Below are positions 1 through 8,402 of a stretch of DNA of 64,000 nucleotides, piece by piece. This stretch comes from Firm-04 sp045627405. GTDB taxonomy: Bacteria > Bacillota > Clostridia > Oscillospirales > Ruminococcaceae. The notes beneath the pieces are model-generated. The model worked only from the letters and a program-made list of their open reading frames with translations. It searched no databases and was not told the origin of the DNA. The stretch is from NCBI GenBank assembly GCA_045627405.1, contig JAZQNP010000081.1, forward strand, positions 1 to 64,000, read 5' to 3'. The first letter of the stretch is position 1. Each line of letters opens with the position of its first letter. Position numbers and translations under genes: made by a program.

Positions 1-374
1 AGCGCCGGAATATCGTGCTTTGGCTTCTTGCTGAGGAATTTGGTCTCATGCAGCTTTTTCTGCATGGTATCGCGGACATGCTCGTATGTTTCCGTGAAGC
101 CCATGCAGTCTGCCGTGTAATCGGTGCCGTTCAGAACGGCATCAAGCATTGCCGCGCAGACCCAGATGTCGTAGCCGATCTCAATGTCGACGCCGTCATC
201 TGTCGGGTCATAGGATACGCCGTCCTCAGTGTGCTGATCGGGCTCTGTCACGGTATCAAATTCCATGTTCAGATACCAGACAAGCTGATTCAGTCCTGCG
301 CCGACCCCATTCGGGCAGAATTCGTAAAGATCCTCGAGCGCACGCTTGCCCTCCGCATCTCGAAAGGGCGTCAT
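1..374 (-). CDS. Unrecognised protein downstream of iorB, cut by window edge
   Basis: An open frame runs leftwards from an ATG at 374 to the window edge without a stop, giving at least 124 codons. Its ATG overlaps the iorB stop codon as ATGA, so it is very probably translated together with iorB. The visible part is hydrophilic and acidic, with stretches such as DPTDDGVDIEIGYDIW, three isolated cysteines and a Lys-rich end; no signal peptide or membrane segment is seen. I do not recognise the family. In related gene orders a phenylacetate-CoA ligase-like gene can sit beside ior genes, but this sequence does not resemble one. Function is unknown. Confidence 0.7.
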   Translation of the reverse strand, partial: MTPFRDAEGKRALEDLYEFCPNGVGAGLNQLVWYLNMEFDTVTEPDQHTEDGVSYDPTDDGVDIEIGYDIWVCAAMLDAVLNGTDYTADCMGFTETYEHVRDTMQKKLHETKFLSKKPKHDIPA

Positions 375-943
375 GCCTCTCTCCCGAGCGCGAATGCCTT
401 GCGGTTCATCTCGATGAATTTCTCCGGCACACAGGCGTTCAGTGCGTCCTGCCACACAGATTCGTCAAATTCCATCTTCTTGGAGACGACGCCCATCAGC
501 ACGACATTCGATGCCTTTGCACTGCCCGCCTCTTCTGCAAGAGACAGCGCGTCCACTGCGGTGACGTCCAGTCCCATGCCGGTGAGCTTTTCGACGATCT
601 CTGTCGGGTATTCCGCCGCACCGGTGATGACCGGCATTGGGTCAAGCGTCTGGGTTGAGGTCACGATCTTGCCGCCCTTTTTCAGATAGCTTGCCCAGCG
701 TGCCGCTTCCAGCAGCTCGAATGAGATGATGACATCCGCCTCGCCCTTTTCAACAGTCGGGGAATAAACGGCATCGCCGTATTTGACATAGGTGACGACC
801 GAGCCGCCGCGCTGCGACATGCCGTGTACTTCGCTCACCTTTACCGCATATCCCTGCGACAAAAGCACATTGCCGAGGATTCGACTCGCAAGCAGAGAGC
901 CCTGCCCGCCGACGCCGACGATCATAACAGATTTTGTTTCCAT
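371..943 (-). CDS. iorB: Indolepyruvate:ferredoxin oxidoreductase, beta subunit
   Basis: 190 residues, the usual size for IorB. The enzyme converts aryl pyruvates such as indolepyruvate to aryl-acetyl-CoA with reduction of ferredoxin in the cytoplasm, in catabolism or reverse synthesis of aromatic amino acids. The start shows the family pattern of a pyruvate ferredoxin oxidoreductase gamma-type domain: VMIVGVGGQGSLLASRIL near residues 6-23 and EVHGMSQRGGSV near 38-49. Its partner iorA lies upstream, separated only by a small zinc-ribbon gene. The stop overlaps the start of the next gene. Assignment by motif recognition and pairing with iorA is firm; the in vivo substrate is not shown. Confidence 0.93.
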   Translation of the reverse strand: METKSVMIVGVGGQGSLLASRILGNVLLSQGYAVKVSEVHGMSQRGGSVVTYVKYGDAVYSPTVEKGEADVIISFELLEAARWASYLKKGGKIVTSTQTLDPMPVITGAAEYPTEIVEKLTGMGLDVTAVDALSLAEEAGSAKASNVVLMGVVSKKMEFDESVWQDALNACVPEKFIEMNRKAFALGREA

Positions 944-967
944 TTCGGTTTCCTTTCGGTTTATGGT

Positions 968-1171
968 TTATTTGATCCGGAACATTTCAATTTTGCCGCA
1001 TTTCGGGCATTCATAGAGCTGCACATTCAGCGCGCCGGAGAGCCAGTTGTCCCAGTGTTCCAGCAGCAGTCCCCAGCGTCCGAGCTGGATACGGTGCGCA
1101 CCCTGATATGTTAGCTGAATGCCGCAGTAAGGGCAGTCAATATGCCGGACTTTTTTTACGGAGCGTTTCAT
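968..1171 (-). CDS. Small zinc-ribbon protein between iorA and iorB
   Basis: A 67-residue protein with two CPxCG knuckles, CPYCG near residue 13 and CPKCG near residue 55, which would bind one zinc. The 40 residues between the knuckles are rich in Trp, Leu and Gly. Two starts are possible: ATG 1183 overlaps the iorA stop as ATGA, while ATG 1171 is preceded by GAGG at six bases and is preferred here. It lies inside the ior operon with 24 bases to iorB. I do not know a named family; a role in assembly or regulation of the oxidoreductase is only a guess from position. Confidence 0.75.
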   Translation of the reverse strand: MKRSVKKVRHIDCPYCGIQLTYQGAHRIQLGRWGLLLEHWDNWLSGALNVQLYECPKCGKIEMFRIK

Positions 1172-1179
1172 GATTTGCC

Positions 1180-2907
1180 TCATTTCTCAATCGCATCGAA
1201 CTTACAAAGCTCTTCGCAGATGCCGCAGCCGACACACTGTGTATGGTCAATGCAGGCTTTGCCGTCTTTCATCGAAATTGCCGGACAGCCGAGCTTTAAG
1301 CACATCTTGCAGCTGCGGCATTTTTCGCTGTCTACATGCAGCGGGGGATTGTGCTTGACATATTTCAGCAGTGCGCACGGACGGCGGCTGATGATGACAG
1401 AGGGTTCATCGGCGGCAAGCTCTTCCAGAATCGCCTGCTCCATCTCTGCCAGATGATACGGGTCTGCGACGCGCACGCGCTTGATGCCGATTGCATGACA
1501 CAGTGCCTCCAAATCGACCGCGGCAGCCGGATCGCCCTTTAAATTCTTGCCCGTTGTCGGATTCTGCTGATGACCGGTCATGCCCGTGATGGAATTGTCC
1601 AGAATGATGACGGTCGAATTCGATGCGTTGTATGCGATGTTCACAAGGCTCGTCATGCCCGAGTGCATGAAGGTCGAATCTCCGATGACCGCAACAGTCT
1701 TGTTCTGTGAATTTTCGCCCAGCACCTTGTTGTAGCCGTGCAGACAGGAGACCGAGCTGCCCATGCAGATCGTCCAGTCAATCGCATTCAGCGGCTTTGA
1801 TCCGCCGAGCGTATAACAGCCGATGTCGCCCGATACCGTGATCTTGTGCTTTGCCAGCGTGTAGAAAACGCCTCTGTGCGGACATCCTGCACACATGACC
1901 GGCGGACGTACCGGCAGTGCCTCCGGGTACGCTGTTGTCTCCGGTACGATGCCGCGCAGCTTCTCTGCGATGATGACCTGATTCAGCTCACCGATGCAGC
2001 CGAAAATCTCCTTGCCCTTGCAGGCAATGCCGAGTGCCTTGACATGCTGTTCCAGAATGCCGTCCAGCTCTTCGATCACGATAATTTCCTTGCATTTCGC
2101 AGCGAAATCGCGGAAAAGCTGCACGGGCAGGGGATTGGTCATGCCGAGTTTCAGGTAGTTGACGGTATCGCCGAGTGCGTCCTTTGCATACTGATAGGCT
2201 GCGCCGCAGGTGATGACGCCGATCTCTGCGCCGTTGTCCTCGATTCGGTTGATCGGTGCAGTTTCCGCATAGGCGATGAGCTTTTTGGTGCGCTCCTCGA
2301 CAACGACATGTCTGCCCTTCGCATTTGCCGGCACCATGACGTACTTCTGCGGATTCTTTTCATACGGCTTCAACGCATGCTCCTGACGCGGAAGCTGTTC
2401 CACCGCGCTCTGCGAATGCGCCACTCTGGTCGCTGTGCGGATCAGAACCGGTGTATCAAATTCCTCGGAAAGATCATATGCGAGAATTGCAAAATCCTTG
2501 CACTCCTGCGAATCCGACGGTTCCAGCATCGGTACCTTCGACGCGATTGCATGATGGCGCGAATCCTGTTCGTTCTGCGAGGAGTGCATGCCCGGATCGT
2601 CAGCAACGGCAATGACAAGACCGCCGTTCACACCGGTATATGCTGCGGTGTATAGCGGATCCGCAGCGACATTCAGTCCGACATGCTTCATCGCAGCAAA
2701 GGCGCGTGCGCCTGCAAAGGATGCGCCCAGAGCAGATTCTACGGCAACCTTTTCATTCGGTGCCCACTCTGCATAGACCTCATCGTATTTTGCGATTGTT
2801 TCGGTAATCTCTGTGGAGGGCGTTCCCGGATAGCTCGATGCAAACCGGCAGCCCGCTTCGTAAAGTCCTCTTGCGAAGGCTTCGTTTCCAAGCATCAGTT
2901 TTTTCAT
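1180..2907 (-). CDS. iorA: Indolepyruvate:ferredoxin oxidoreductase, alpha subunit
   Basis: 575 residues, close to the usual IorA size. Order of domains: an N-terminal pyrimidine-binding half (GCRFASSYPGTPSTEI near 19-34), a linker, the thiamine diphosphate-binding half (CAGCPHRGVFYTL near 335, GDSTFMHSGM near 412 for the ThDP/Mg site), and a C-terminal ferredoxin module with two 4Fe-4S motifs, CRSCKMCLKLGCP and CVGCGICEELCK. Together with IorB it makes the ferredoxin-dependent aryl-pyruvate oxidoreductase. Start ATG has AAGGAG six bases upstream. It follows a lipoprotein gene by 31 bases and is translationally coupled or nearly so to the zinc-ribbon gene. Confidence 0.95.
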   Translation of the reverse strand: MKKLMLGNEAFARGLYEAGCRFASSYPGTPSTEITETIAKYDEVYAEWAPNEKVAVESALGASFAGARAFAAMKHVGLNVAADPLYTAAYTGVNGGLVIAVADDPGMHSSQNEQDSRHHAIASKVPMLEPSDSQECKDFAILAYDLSEEFDTPVLIRTATRVAHSQSAVEQLPRQEHALKPYEKNPQKYVMVPANAKGRHVVVEERTKKLIAYAETAPINRIEDNGAEIGVITCGAAYQYAKDALGDTVNYLKLGMTNPLPVQLFRDFAAKCKEIIVIEELDGILEQHVKALGIACKGKEIFGCIGELNQVIIAEKLRGIVPETTAYPEALPVRPPVMCAGCPHRGVFYTLAKHKITVSGDIGCYTLGGSKPLNAIDWTICMGSSVSCLHGYNKVLGENSQNKTVAVIGDSTFMHSGMTSLVNIAYNASNSTVIILDNSITGMTGHQQNPTTGKNLKGDPAAAVDLEALCHAIGIKRVRVADPYHLAEMEQAILEELAADEPSVIISRRPCALLKYVKHNPPLHVDSEKCRSCKMCLKLGCPAISMKDGKACIDHTQCVGCGICEELCKFDAIEK

Positions 2908-2938
2908 AGTGTTCTCCTTATTCTATGGTCAAAATACG

Positions 2939-3631
2939 TTATTCCGTCAGTTCGTTGTCAATGACAGCGACGACAGCGACTGCCGAGAGTCGGCAGCATT
3001 CCAGCCCGTATTCGTCTTCTTCGGGTTCGCGTACTTCCGACAGATCCAGAAGTAAGCCGTTGATTACCGAGTCCGAGATGTTGCCTGTCTCCTGATCCCA
3101 TGCGTCTGTCGATGTGCGGATCTGCTGACCTTTCAGCACAAAGGTGTAGGTTTTTTCCGGTTCCAGTGTGCCGGCAATCTCCGGATCCATGCGGATGAGG
3201 ATCGGACCGGCCTGAAACAGCGTGACAACCGCCACGCGCGGTGTGTCGAGATCAGCGACATAATCCGGCAAGACTGCACGGACAGTCGCAGTGAAATCGC
3301 CCGTTAGATACACCTCTGCATAGTGCGCGGCATTCAAGCCCTCGATATAGCCCTGTTTGTAGCCCATCTGATAGATTCCTTCGGCTCTTTCATCCGTCAT
3401 GCTGTCTGCGGTTTCCGCGGTGGATGAAGGGTCTGCCGGTGCCGATGCGGTTGTTGCTTCTGTTGCAGCAGCATCATCCGTCTTAGTCGGGGCGGATGTT
3501 GTATCCGCAGCGGAGCGTTCGGGATCTGTTCCTGACATTTGTGCATCTTCTGCGGCGGAGGAAGAATTTGCGCAGCCTGACAGCAGCAGGGCAGCTGCCA
3601 TCAGAACAGATGCTGTCAAAAGTTTTTTCAT
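2939..3631 (-). CDS. Secreted lipoprotein, function unknown
   Basis: 230 residues. The first 20 residues are a lipoprotein signal peptide with lipobox LLLSGC, so Cys20 should be lipidated and the protein held on the outer face of the membrane. A Ser/Thr/Ala/Asp-rich, low-complexity spacer follows to about residue 80, then a folded part of about 150 residues containing beta-rich segments (VYLTGDFTATVRAVLP, TYTFVLKGQQIRTS). I do not recognise the folded part. The ATG overlaps the stop of the Cof-type phosphatase gene upstream (ATGA), so it belongs to the same transcript. Confidence 0.85.
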   Translation of the reverse strand: MKKLLTASVLMAAALLLSGCANSSSAAEDAQMSGTDPERSAADTTSAPTKTDDAAATEATTASAPADPSSTAETADSMTDERAEGIYQMGYKQGYIEGLNAAHYAEVYLTGDFTATVRAVLPDYVADLDTPRVAVVTLFQAGPILIRMDPEIAGTLEPEKTYTFVLKGQQIRTSTDAWDQETGNISDSVINGLLLDLSEVREPEEDEYGLECCRLSAVAVVAVIDNELTE

Positions 3632-4473
3632 GCCTTTCTATCTCCTTGATTCGTAAGATGCAGCAGATACTCTGCGACCGCATCCTCATGATTGCAGCCG
3701 ATGATTTCATCCGCACGCGCTTTTAACGCTTCTGCTGCATTCCCGACTGCAATCTTGTAATCACATGCCGCGAAGAGCGGAAAATCGTTGTGATTGTCGC
3801 CAAAGCCCACGACCTTTTTGGCACCGGTCATCTCCCGCAGCTTTTTTGTGCCGTGATATTTGGATGCTTCCGGCGAAGTAATTTCAAGATACCAGATCTC
3901 CGGCTCATAAGTATCGCGGTAATATGTCAGCGAGATGCCGGCTATTTGCTGCAATGCCGCATAGATCGGGTCAAGGCACTCTTTCGGGGCGTTCAGCGAG
4001 AGGAAGACAGGACGTTGGCTGTGGAGCTCCGCGAGTGTCTGCACCCGATGAAACAGATGGCTGTGCTTTGCCTGACGCTCCGCAAAATATTGCTCCATGT
4101 GCGGCGTTGTGAGTGCGGTGTAGCAGCAGGCGAGGGTGTCTTCCGGTACGCAGAATACAAAGCCGTTGAAGCCGAATGCTTCGTATGTTTTGATCACCTG
4201 CAAAAACGCATCCTTGCCGATGACTGCCGCATCGACGATTTTGTTGCTGACAGGGTCGTGCAGCACAGAGCCGTTTTGCAGGATGAGCGGCAGCCGAAAG
4301 GGGATCCCTTTCAAAAGCGGCATGACAGAAATGCTGGTGCGCGCCGTTGCGACGGTCAGCGGAAGCCCCCGTTCAAGCAGCTCTATGAGAATCGCACGGG
4401 TGCGCGCAGAGACTGTTGCATCCGACGTCAGCAGTGTGCCGTCCAGATCGGTGACATAGAGGATGTCAGTCAT
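3628..4473 (-). CDS. HAD-superfamily phosphatase, Cof type
   Basis: 281 residues from ATG 4473, chosen because GAGG stands six bases upstream; an upstream in-frame start at 4524 would extend far into the neighbouring gene. Motif I is DLDGTLLTSD (Asp9 nucleophile, Asp11 acid/base) and motif IV is GFGDNHNDFPLF near residue 222, with the C2-type cap of Cof/YidA proteins between. Such enzymes dephosphorylate sugar phosphates, pyridoxal phosphate or flavin nucleotides in the cytoplasm; the substrate cannot be read from sequence. The start overlaps the GH-like gene end by 8 bases and its stop overlaps the lipoprotein start. Confidence 0.9.
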   Translation of the reverse strand: MTDILYVTDLDGTLLTSDATVSARTRAILIELLERGLPLTVATARTSISVMPLLKGIPFRLPLILQNGSVLHDPVSNKIVDAAVIGKDAFLQVIKTYEAFGFNGFVFCVPEDTLACCYTALTTPHMEQYFAERQAKHSHLFHRVQTLAELHSQRPVFLSLNAPKECLDPIYAALQQIAGISLTYYRDTYEPEIWYLEITSPEASKYHGTKKLREMTGAKKVVGFGDNHNDFPLFAACDYKIAVGNAAEALKARADEIIGCNHEDAVAEYLLHLTNQGDRKA

Positions 4474-5908
4474 TGTCTGCCTCGACCGGTGCATATTCAA
4501 TCCGGATCTGCGGCAGTGCCTCAATCGTCGCGTAGCTGTTCATCAGTCCGTCCGGACGTTCCAGATCGTTTTTGCCGCTTGCAGGCGGTGCGAAGATCCG
4601 CATTGTCAATTCTTTTGTGTCCGACAGCGGCTTCTCGAAGAATGCCGGCATCAGATCGACAAACTTTGTCTGCGGTGCCTTGTAGAACCATCTGCCGTTC
4701 AGCTCGATCATGTAATTGCCTTCATCCTCAAATGTCAGCTCGCAGAAATGCGGTGTGCCGTGCAGTTGAAGCTTTACGGCAATGCCCTCGGCATCTTCCG
4801 CACCGCCCCAGCGCAGGGTCGCCGGAAGCGAGGCTTCGCCTGCTTCTGTCATCTGCGGCTGGAACAGGCTGTCATTCAGCCAGGTTTTGAATGTTTGCAT
4901 GACCGGCTGCGCAACGCCCACTGCCGGATTTGACGGATCCTCAATCTCCAAGCCCAGTCTGCCTCTGTCGCGGAACTGGTAGAAGTTGATGCCGGAAAGC
5001 CAGGTTTCCTCATCCTCTTTCAGCAGCCGGAAGAAGCCCTCTACCATCGCACACTGATCGTACGGGCCTGTCACATCGCCGTCGGCGTTGAATTCACTCA
5101 TGACCATCGGCTTTGTCACGCCACCGTTCAGTTCTGTGAACCGACGGTATGACCGCTTCGTCATCTCATATGTTTCTGCATAGCTGCCGCGGCTGTGCGA
5201 ATTGCCGCCCTTTAATGCAACATCATACGGCCAGCCCCAGTGCAGAGCCATGTATTTGTCTACCGACCAGATGTCCGCCGCAGGAATCGTCTGTGCAAAC
5301 TCTTTTTCTTTTACGATTTCTTCGGCATTTTTGTCCTCAATGCCGCCGATGCAGATGATGGTCTGCACATTCGGCGCATGGGTGCGGATGACCTCGCTTG
5401 CATGGACAAAAAATGCTGCGACCTCTTCATAGCTCGCACGGTGATTGAATGAGAACCAGTTGCCCGTCGCCTCATGATTCAGGCGCAGCATCACTCTGCC
5501 GTACGGTTTTAAATCCTCTGCAATCGCAATCAGGTGATCGTCTGTGACATTCGGGTCACAGGTCAGCGTCAGCGTCAGATCCTGCCCGTGTGACCGGATG
5601 TCTGCCATCTGCCGGAATACTTCCGTGTTTTTGTCGCCGTTCAGTCCGCCTGTGTACGGGAAATAATCATCGTAGGGATAATCCCACTGGAAGCTGATTT
5701 CCTTGTCCTTGAATGCGTCGCGCGCCCGGGCAGGAAATGTTTCGTCCAGCGGATAGTAACAGTACATCAGGTTGACCGAGCGCACCGGTCTGCCGAGTGT
5801 GTTCAGTATGTAATCCTGCGATACATATTCGCCGCGCTCGCTGCCGTCGGTCAGGTCCATTGCGCAGCGTGCGGGTCCCATGTGGATGCGTGTAAGCTGA
5901 TAGTCCAT
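4466..5908 (-). CDS. Cytoplasmic glycoside hydrolase-like protein (clan GH-A / GH26-like)
   Basis: 480 residues from ATG 5908, which has AGAGAGGG nine bases upstream; in-frame alternatives at 5932 (ATG) and 5956 (TTG) lack a ribosome-binding site. Two conserved-looking glutamates sit where clan GH-A enzymes have acid/base and nucleophile: Glu146 in LRLNHEATGNWF, which resembles the GH26 pattern, and Glu272 in VMSEFNADGD. The part after about residue 370 is beta-rich and may be a small carbohydrate-binding or sandwich module. No signal peptide is seen, so it should act inside the cell on imported oligosaccharides. Family membership is my reading of motifs; the exact GH family is uncertain. It sits in an NAD-salvage/phosphatase operon. 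Confidence 0.75.
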   Translation of the reverse strand: MDYQLTRIHMGPARCAMDLTDGSERGEYVSQDYILNTLGRPVRSVNLMYCYYPLDETFPARARDAFKDKEISFQWDYPYDDYFPYTGGLNGDKNTEVFRQMADIRSHGQDLTLTLTCDPNVTDDHLIAIAEDLKPYGRVMLRLNHEATGNWFSFNHRASYEEVAAFFVHASEVIRTHAPNVQTIICIGGIEDKNAEEIVKEKEFAQTIPAADIWSVDKYMALHWGWPYDVALKGGNSHSRGSYAETYEMTKRSYRRFTELNGGVTKPMVMSEFNADGDVTGPYDQCAMVEGFFRLLKEDEETWLSGINFYQFRDRGRLGLEIEDPSNPAVGVAQPVMQTFKTWLNDSLFQPQMTEAGEASLPATLRWGGAEDAEGIAVKLQLHGTPHFCELTFEDEGNYMIELNGRWFYKAPQTKFVDLMPAFFEKPLSDTKELTMRIFAPPASGKNDLERPDGLMNSYATIEALPQIRIEYAPVEADND

Positions 5909-5945
5909 CGGTGCAATCCCTCTCTGTTTCATTGTAAATCGTAAA

Positions 5946-7427
5946 TCAGTCTGCAAAATATTTATCCAGCAGCTCCCGCTTCAATTTCCAGAGCGGCTCG
6001 GATAAATCGACATAATATGCGTGCGGGTTCTCAAAGCGTTTTACTTCGTCCCAGATTGTCGCAAGCTGCTCTGCGCAGTATTTCCGGATCTCTCCGATCG
6101 GCGGCGTGCTGTATACGCATTCGCCCTTCACAAACACCGGCACTTGCAGCTTCTTTGCCGTGAAATTCGTCAGCGTCTTGCGCTTGTATGTGAACTCCGG
6201 ATCGAAAATGACATACGGCTTGGTGTCGTCAATCACCTCGTCTGCCAGTGTGATCACATCCGCGATTGCCATGCCGGTTTCCTTGTCAAACAGCCGCCAC
6301 GGGGTCTTGAATGCCGGATTTGTGATCTTTGCCGCATTCTCCGAGAGTTTGATTTTCGGCGTCAGGACATCCGGTGCAGCAAGCGAACCTGCTGCCGCCA
6401 GCTTGTATACACCGCCGAATACCGGCTCGGAGCGTGAGGTCACGAGCCGCTCGCCCACGCCGAAGCTGTCAATTTTTGCGCCCTGTACCAGCAAATCGCG
6501 GATCAGGTATTCATCCAGTGAATTGGACGCGACAATCTTTACCTCCGGCAGTCCGGCTTCATCCAGCATAATCCGCGCTTTCTTTGACAGATAGGCAATG
6601 TCGCCGCTGTCAATGCGGATGCCCTGCGGTATATGTCCGGCTGCTTTCAGCTCCTTGAATACCGTGATCGCATTCGGCACGCCCGAACGCAGGACATGAT
6701 AGGTATCTACAAGCAATGTACACGCATCCGGATATACTTTTGCATATGCGCGGAAGGCATCCAGCTCTGTCGGAAACAGCTGCACCCAGCTATGCGCCAT
6801 TGTTCCGAGCGCGGGGACACCGAACTCCCGGTCACAGATCGCACATGCCGTTCCGGCTGCACCGGCGATATATGCCGCTCTTGCGCCGTATAATGCGCCG
6901 TCGCTGCCCTGTGCGCGCCGAGAGCCGAACTCCATGACCGGTCTGCCCTCTGCCGCACGCACAATCCGACTCGCTTTTGTCGCAATCAGTGACTGGTGAT
7001 TGACCGACAACAGCAGCATCGTCTCGATAAACTGTGCCTGCATCGCCGGACCGCAGACTGTCACAAGCGGCTCGTGCGGGAAGATCGGCGTTCCCTCCGG
7101 AATCGCCCAGACATCACATGAAAATGTAAAGTCTCTCAGATATTCCAGAAATGCCTCCGAGAAAATGCCCTTCTCCCGCAGATAGGCAATGTCTGCCTCG
7201 GTGAAATGCAGGCTTTTCAGATATTCGATTGCCTGCTCCAAGCCTGCCATGATTGCATATCCGCCGGCATCGGGTACCTTGCGGAAAAACATGTCAAAGC
7301 AGGTGCGGACATTGCCGAGGCCGTTTTCCAGAAAGCCGTTTGCCATAGTCAGCTCGTAGAAATCGACGAGCATCGTCAGATTGCGCGCCGAAAACAGTGC
7401 CGGCTGCGCCGTTTCGTTCTTGTTCAT
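5946..7427 (-). CDS. pncB: Nicotinate phosphoribosyltransferase
   Basis: 493 residues. Makes nicotinate mononucleotide from nicotinate and PRPP with ATP, the entry step of the Preiss-Handler NAD salvage route. Recognised by the N-terminal LVDFYELTMANGFLENG, the MEFGSRRAQG motif near residue 166 and IRIDSGDIAYLSKKAR near 272, which carry the phosphoribosyl-binding residues. Length fits the Gram-positive long form. Start has GAGG eight bases upstream. The leader between pduL and this gene contains a 13-bp base-paired element (7482-7548). Confidence 0.95.
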   Translation of the reverse strand: MNKNETAQPALFSARNLTMLVDFYELTMANGFLENGLGNVRTCFDMFFRKVPDAGGYAIMAGLEQAIEYLKSLHFTEADIAYLREKGIFSEAFLEYLRDFTFSCDVWAIPEGTPIFPHEPLVTVCGPAMQAQFIETMLLLSVNHQSLIATKASRIVRAAEGRPVMEFGSRRAQGSDGALYGARAAYIAGAAGTACAICDREFGVPALGTMAHSWVQLFPTELDAFRAYAKVYPDACTLLVDTYHVLRSGVPNAITVFKELKAAGHIPQGIRIDSGDIAYLSKKARIMLDEAGLPEVKIVASNSLDEYLIRDLLVQGAKIDSFGVGERLVTSRSEPVFGGVYKLAAAGSLAAPDVLTPKIKLSENAAKITNPAFKTPWRLFDKETGMAIADVITLADEVIDDTKPYVIFDPEFTYKRKTLTNFTAKKLQVPVFVKGECVYSTPPIGEIRKYCAEQLATIWDEVKRFENPHAYYVDLSEPLWKLKRELLDKYFAD

Positions 7428-7481
7428 GGTTCGTTCCTCAAATATTTTTCATAAGGTCATAAAAGGATCCTCAGTCGAAAA

Positions 7482-7548
7482 TACGGGAGACAGGAACCAC
7501 AATGACCGTTTGACTGTTTGACAGCCTGTGTCGCCCTGTCTCCGCGTA
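7482..7548 (-). promoter_or_regulatory. Structured leader before pncB
   Basis: The arms TACG-GGAGACAGG (7482-7494) and CCTGTCTCC-g-CGTA (7535-7548) pair over 13 bp with one bulged base. The 40-base interior holds a further short hairpin (GACA/TGTC) and an iterated GTCAAAC-like motif. It lies 55 bases before the pncB start and 39 bases after the pduL stop. On the minus strand the stem is followed only by ATTTT, so it could be a weak pduL terminator or a cis-acting leader. Pairing is seen; function is inferred. Confidence 0.4.
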
Positions 7549-7586
7549 TTGAAATTGCCGCTGCTTCGTCTGATGCAGTTTCTAAA

Positions 7587-8162
7587 TCAGCCGATCTCGA
7601 CGATCTCTCCGACCTGATCTCTGCTGCCCAGCACGGCATTTGCTTCGTCTGTATCAATGTGCATAGCAAGCGCGTATTTCTCTGACACACGCACAACCAC
7701 ATCGCCCAAAATCGCAGAGCGTTCCGGTGTGTTGATCCGCACCCACACGATCTGCTTGTCCTTGACGCCGAAGGCTTCTGCATCTGCCGGCGTCATGTGA
7801 ATGTGACGCTTTGCCACGATCACGCCCTGCTGAATCTCCACTTCTCCGCACGGTCCCACCAGCTTGCAGCCCGGTGTGCCGTCCAGATCTGCCGACTCGC
7901 GCACGGGAGCTGCGATACCGATGGAACGCGCATCCGTCGCGGAAAGCTCAACCTGATCCTCCGGACGCACAGGCCCCAGGATGGATACGCCGGTCAGCGT
8001 TTTCTTCGGACCGACAACGTCAATGCGCTCTTCACATGCAAACTGTCCCGGCTGTGACAGGTCTTTTTTCCATGTCAGCTCATGACCTTCACCGAACAGA
8101 ACAGCAAGTGTTTCCTTTGTCACATGTACGTGGCGTGCCGATGTTTCTACGATAAAATTCAT
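7587..8162 (-). CDS. pduL: Phosphate propanoyltransferase / phosphotransacetylase, PduL type
   Basis: 191 residues. PduL enzymes interconvert acyl-CoA and acyl phosphate (acetyl or propionyl) and can replace Pta. Two PduL domains are visible: the N-terminal one with SARHVHVTKET, whose histidines bind zinc, and the second with VAKRHIHMTPADAEAFGV. No N-terminal encapsulation peptide is seen and no microcompartment shell genes are nearby, so it is likely the housekeeping cytosolic enzyme. Acetate kinase, its expected partner, is in this window at 29.4 kb, and no pta is present here. Start preceded by GGAGGT. Confidence 0.93.
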   Translation of the reverse strand: MNFIVETSARHVHVTKETLAVLFGEGHELTWKKDLSQPGQFACEERIDVVGPKKTLTGVSILGPVRPEDQVELSATDARSIGIAAPVRESADLDGTPGCKLVGPCGEVEIQQGVIVAKRHIHMTPADAEAFGVKDKQIVWVRINTPERSAILGDVVVRVSEKYALAMHIDTDEANAVLGSRDQVGEIVEIG

Positions 8163-8237
8163 TCTCTCTTACCTCCATGTATGATACGCTTTCGTATCTT
8201 GTATGTACGGGCAAGCATTCGCTTGTATCCACTCTAT

Positions 8238-8266
8238 ATTTTACTACAAAAATTGAATTTCGTCAA
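8238..8266 (-). promoter_or_regulatory. Promoter of pduL
   Basis: On the minus strand TTGACG (8266-8261), 17 bases, then TAAAAT (8243-8238). It points towards pduL, 76 bases from its start, and diverges from the ahcY promoter 50 bases away. The leader contains a small hairpin at 8182-8197 (GATACG/CGTATC). Confidence 0.7.
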
Positions 8267-8315
8267 GCGTTTCTTGGCAATTCTGCTGCCGGCGCAGAAA
8301 AATATTCGGATATGC

Positions 8316-8344
8316 TTGCAATCTGTCCGGAAATATGTTACAAT
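8316..8344 (+). promoter_or_regulatory. Promoter of the ahcY operon
   Basis: TTGCAA (8316-8321), 17-base spacer, TACAAT (8339-8344). Transcription would start near 8351, leaving a leader of about 87 bases before ahcY. Confidence 0.7.
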
Positions 8345-8353
8345 AAACTGTAA

Positions 8354-8402
8354 CCGAGTAAAGCTCTCGGTATAGTATACTTTACCCACCGGAACGGTAT
8401 GC
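8354..8402 (+). promoter_or_regulatory. Possible H-type pseudoknot in the ahcY leader
   Basis: Stem CCGAG/CTCGG (8354-8358 with 8366-8370) closes a 7-base loop whose TAAAG (8359-8363) is complementary to CTTTA at 8380-8384, which would make an H-type pseudoknot. Competing pairings exist: GTATAC (8375-8380) with GTATGC (8397-8402), and ACCG/CGGT (8388-8398). It starts a few bases after the predicted transcription start. It does not match the S-box, and I do not recognise a known SAM or SAH riboswitch. Confidence 0.35.
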
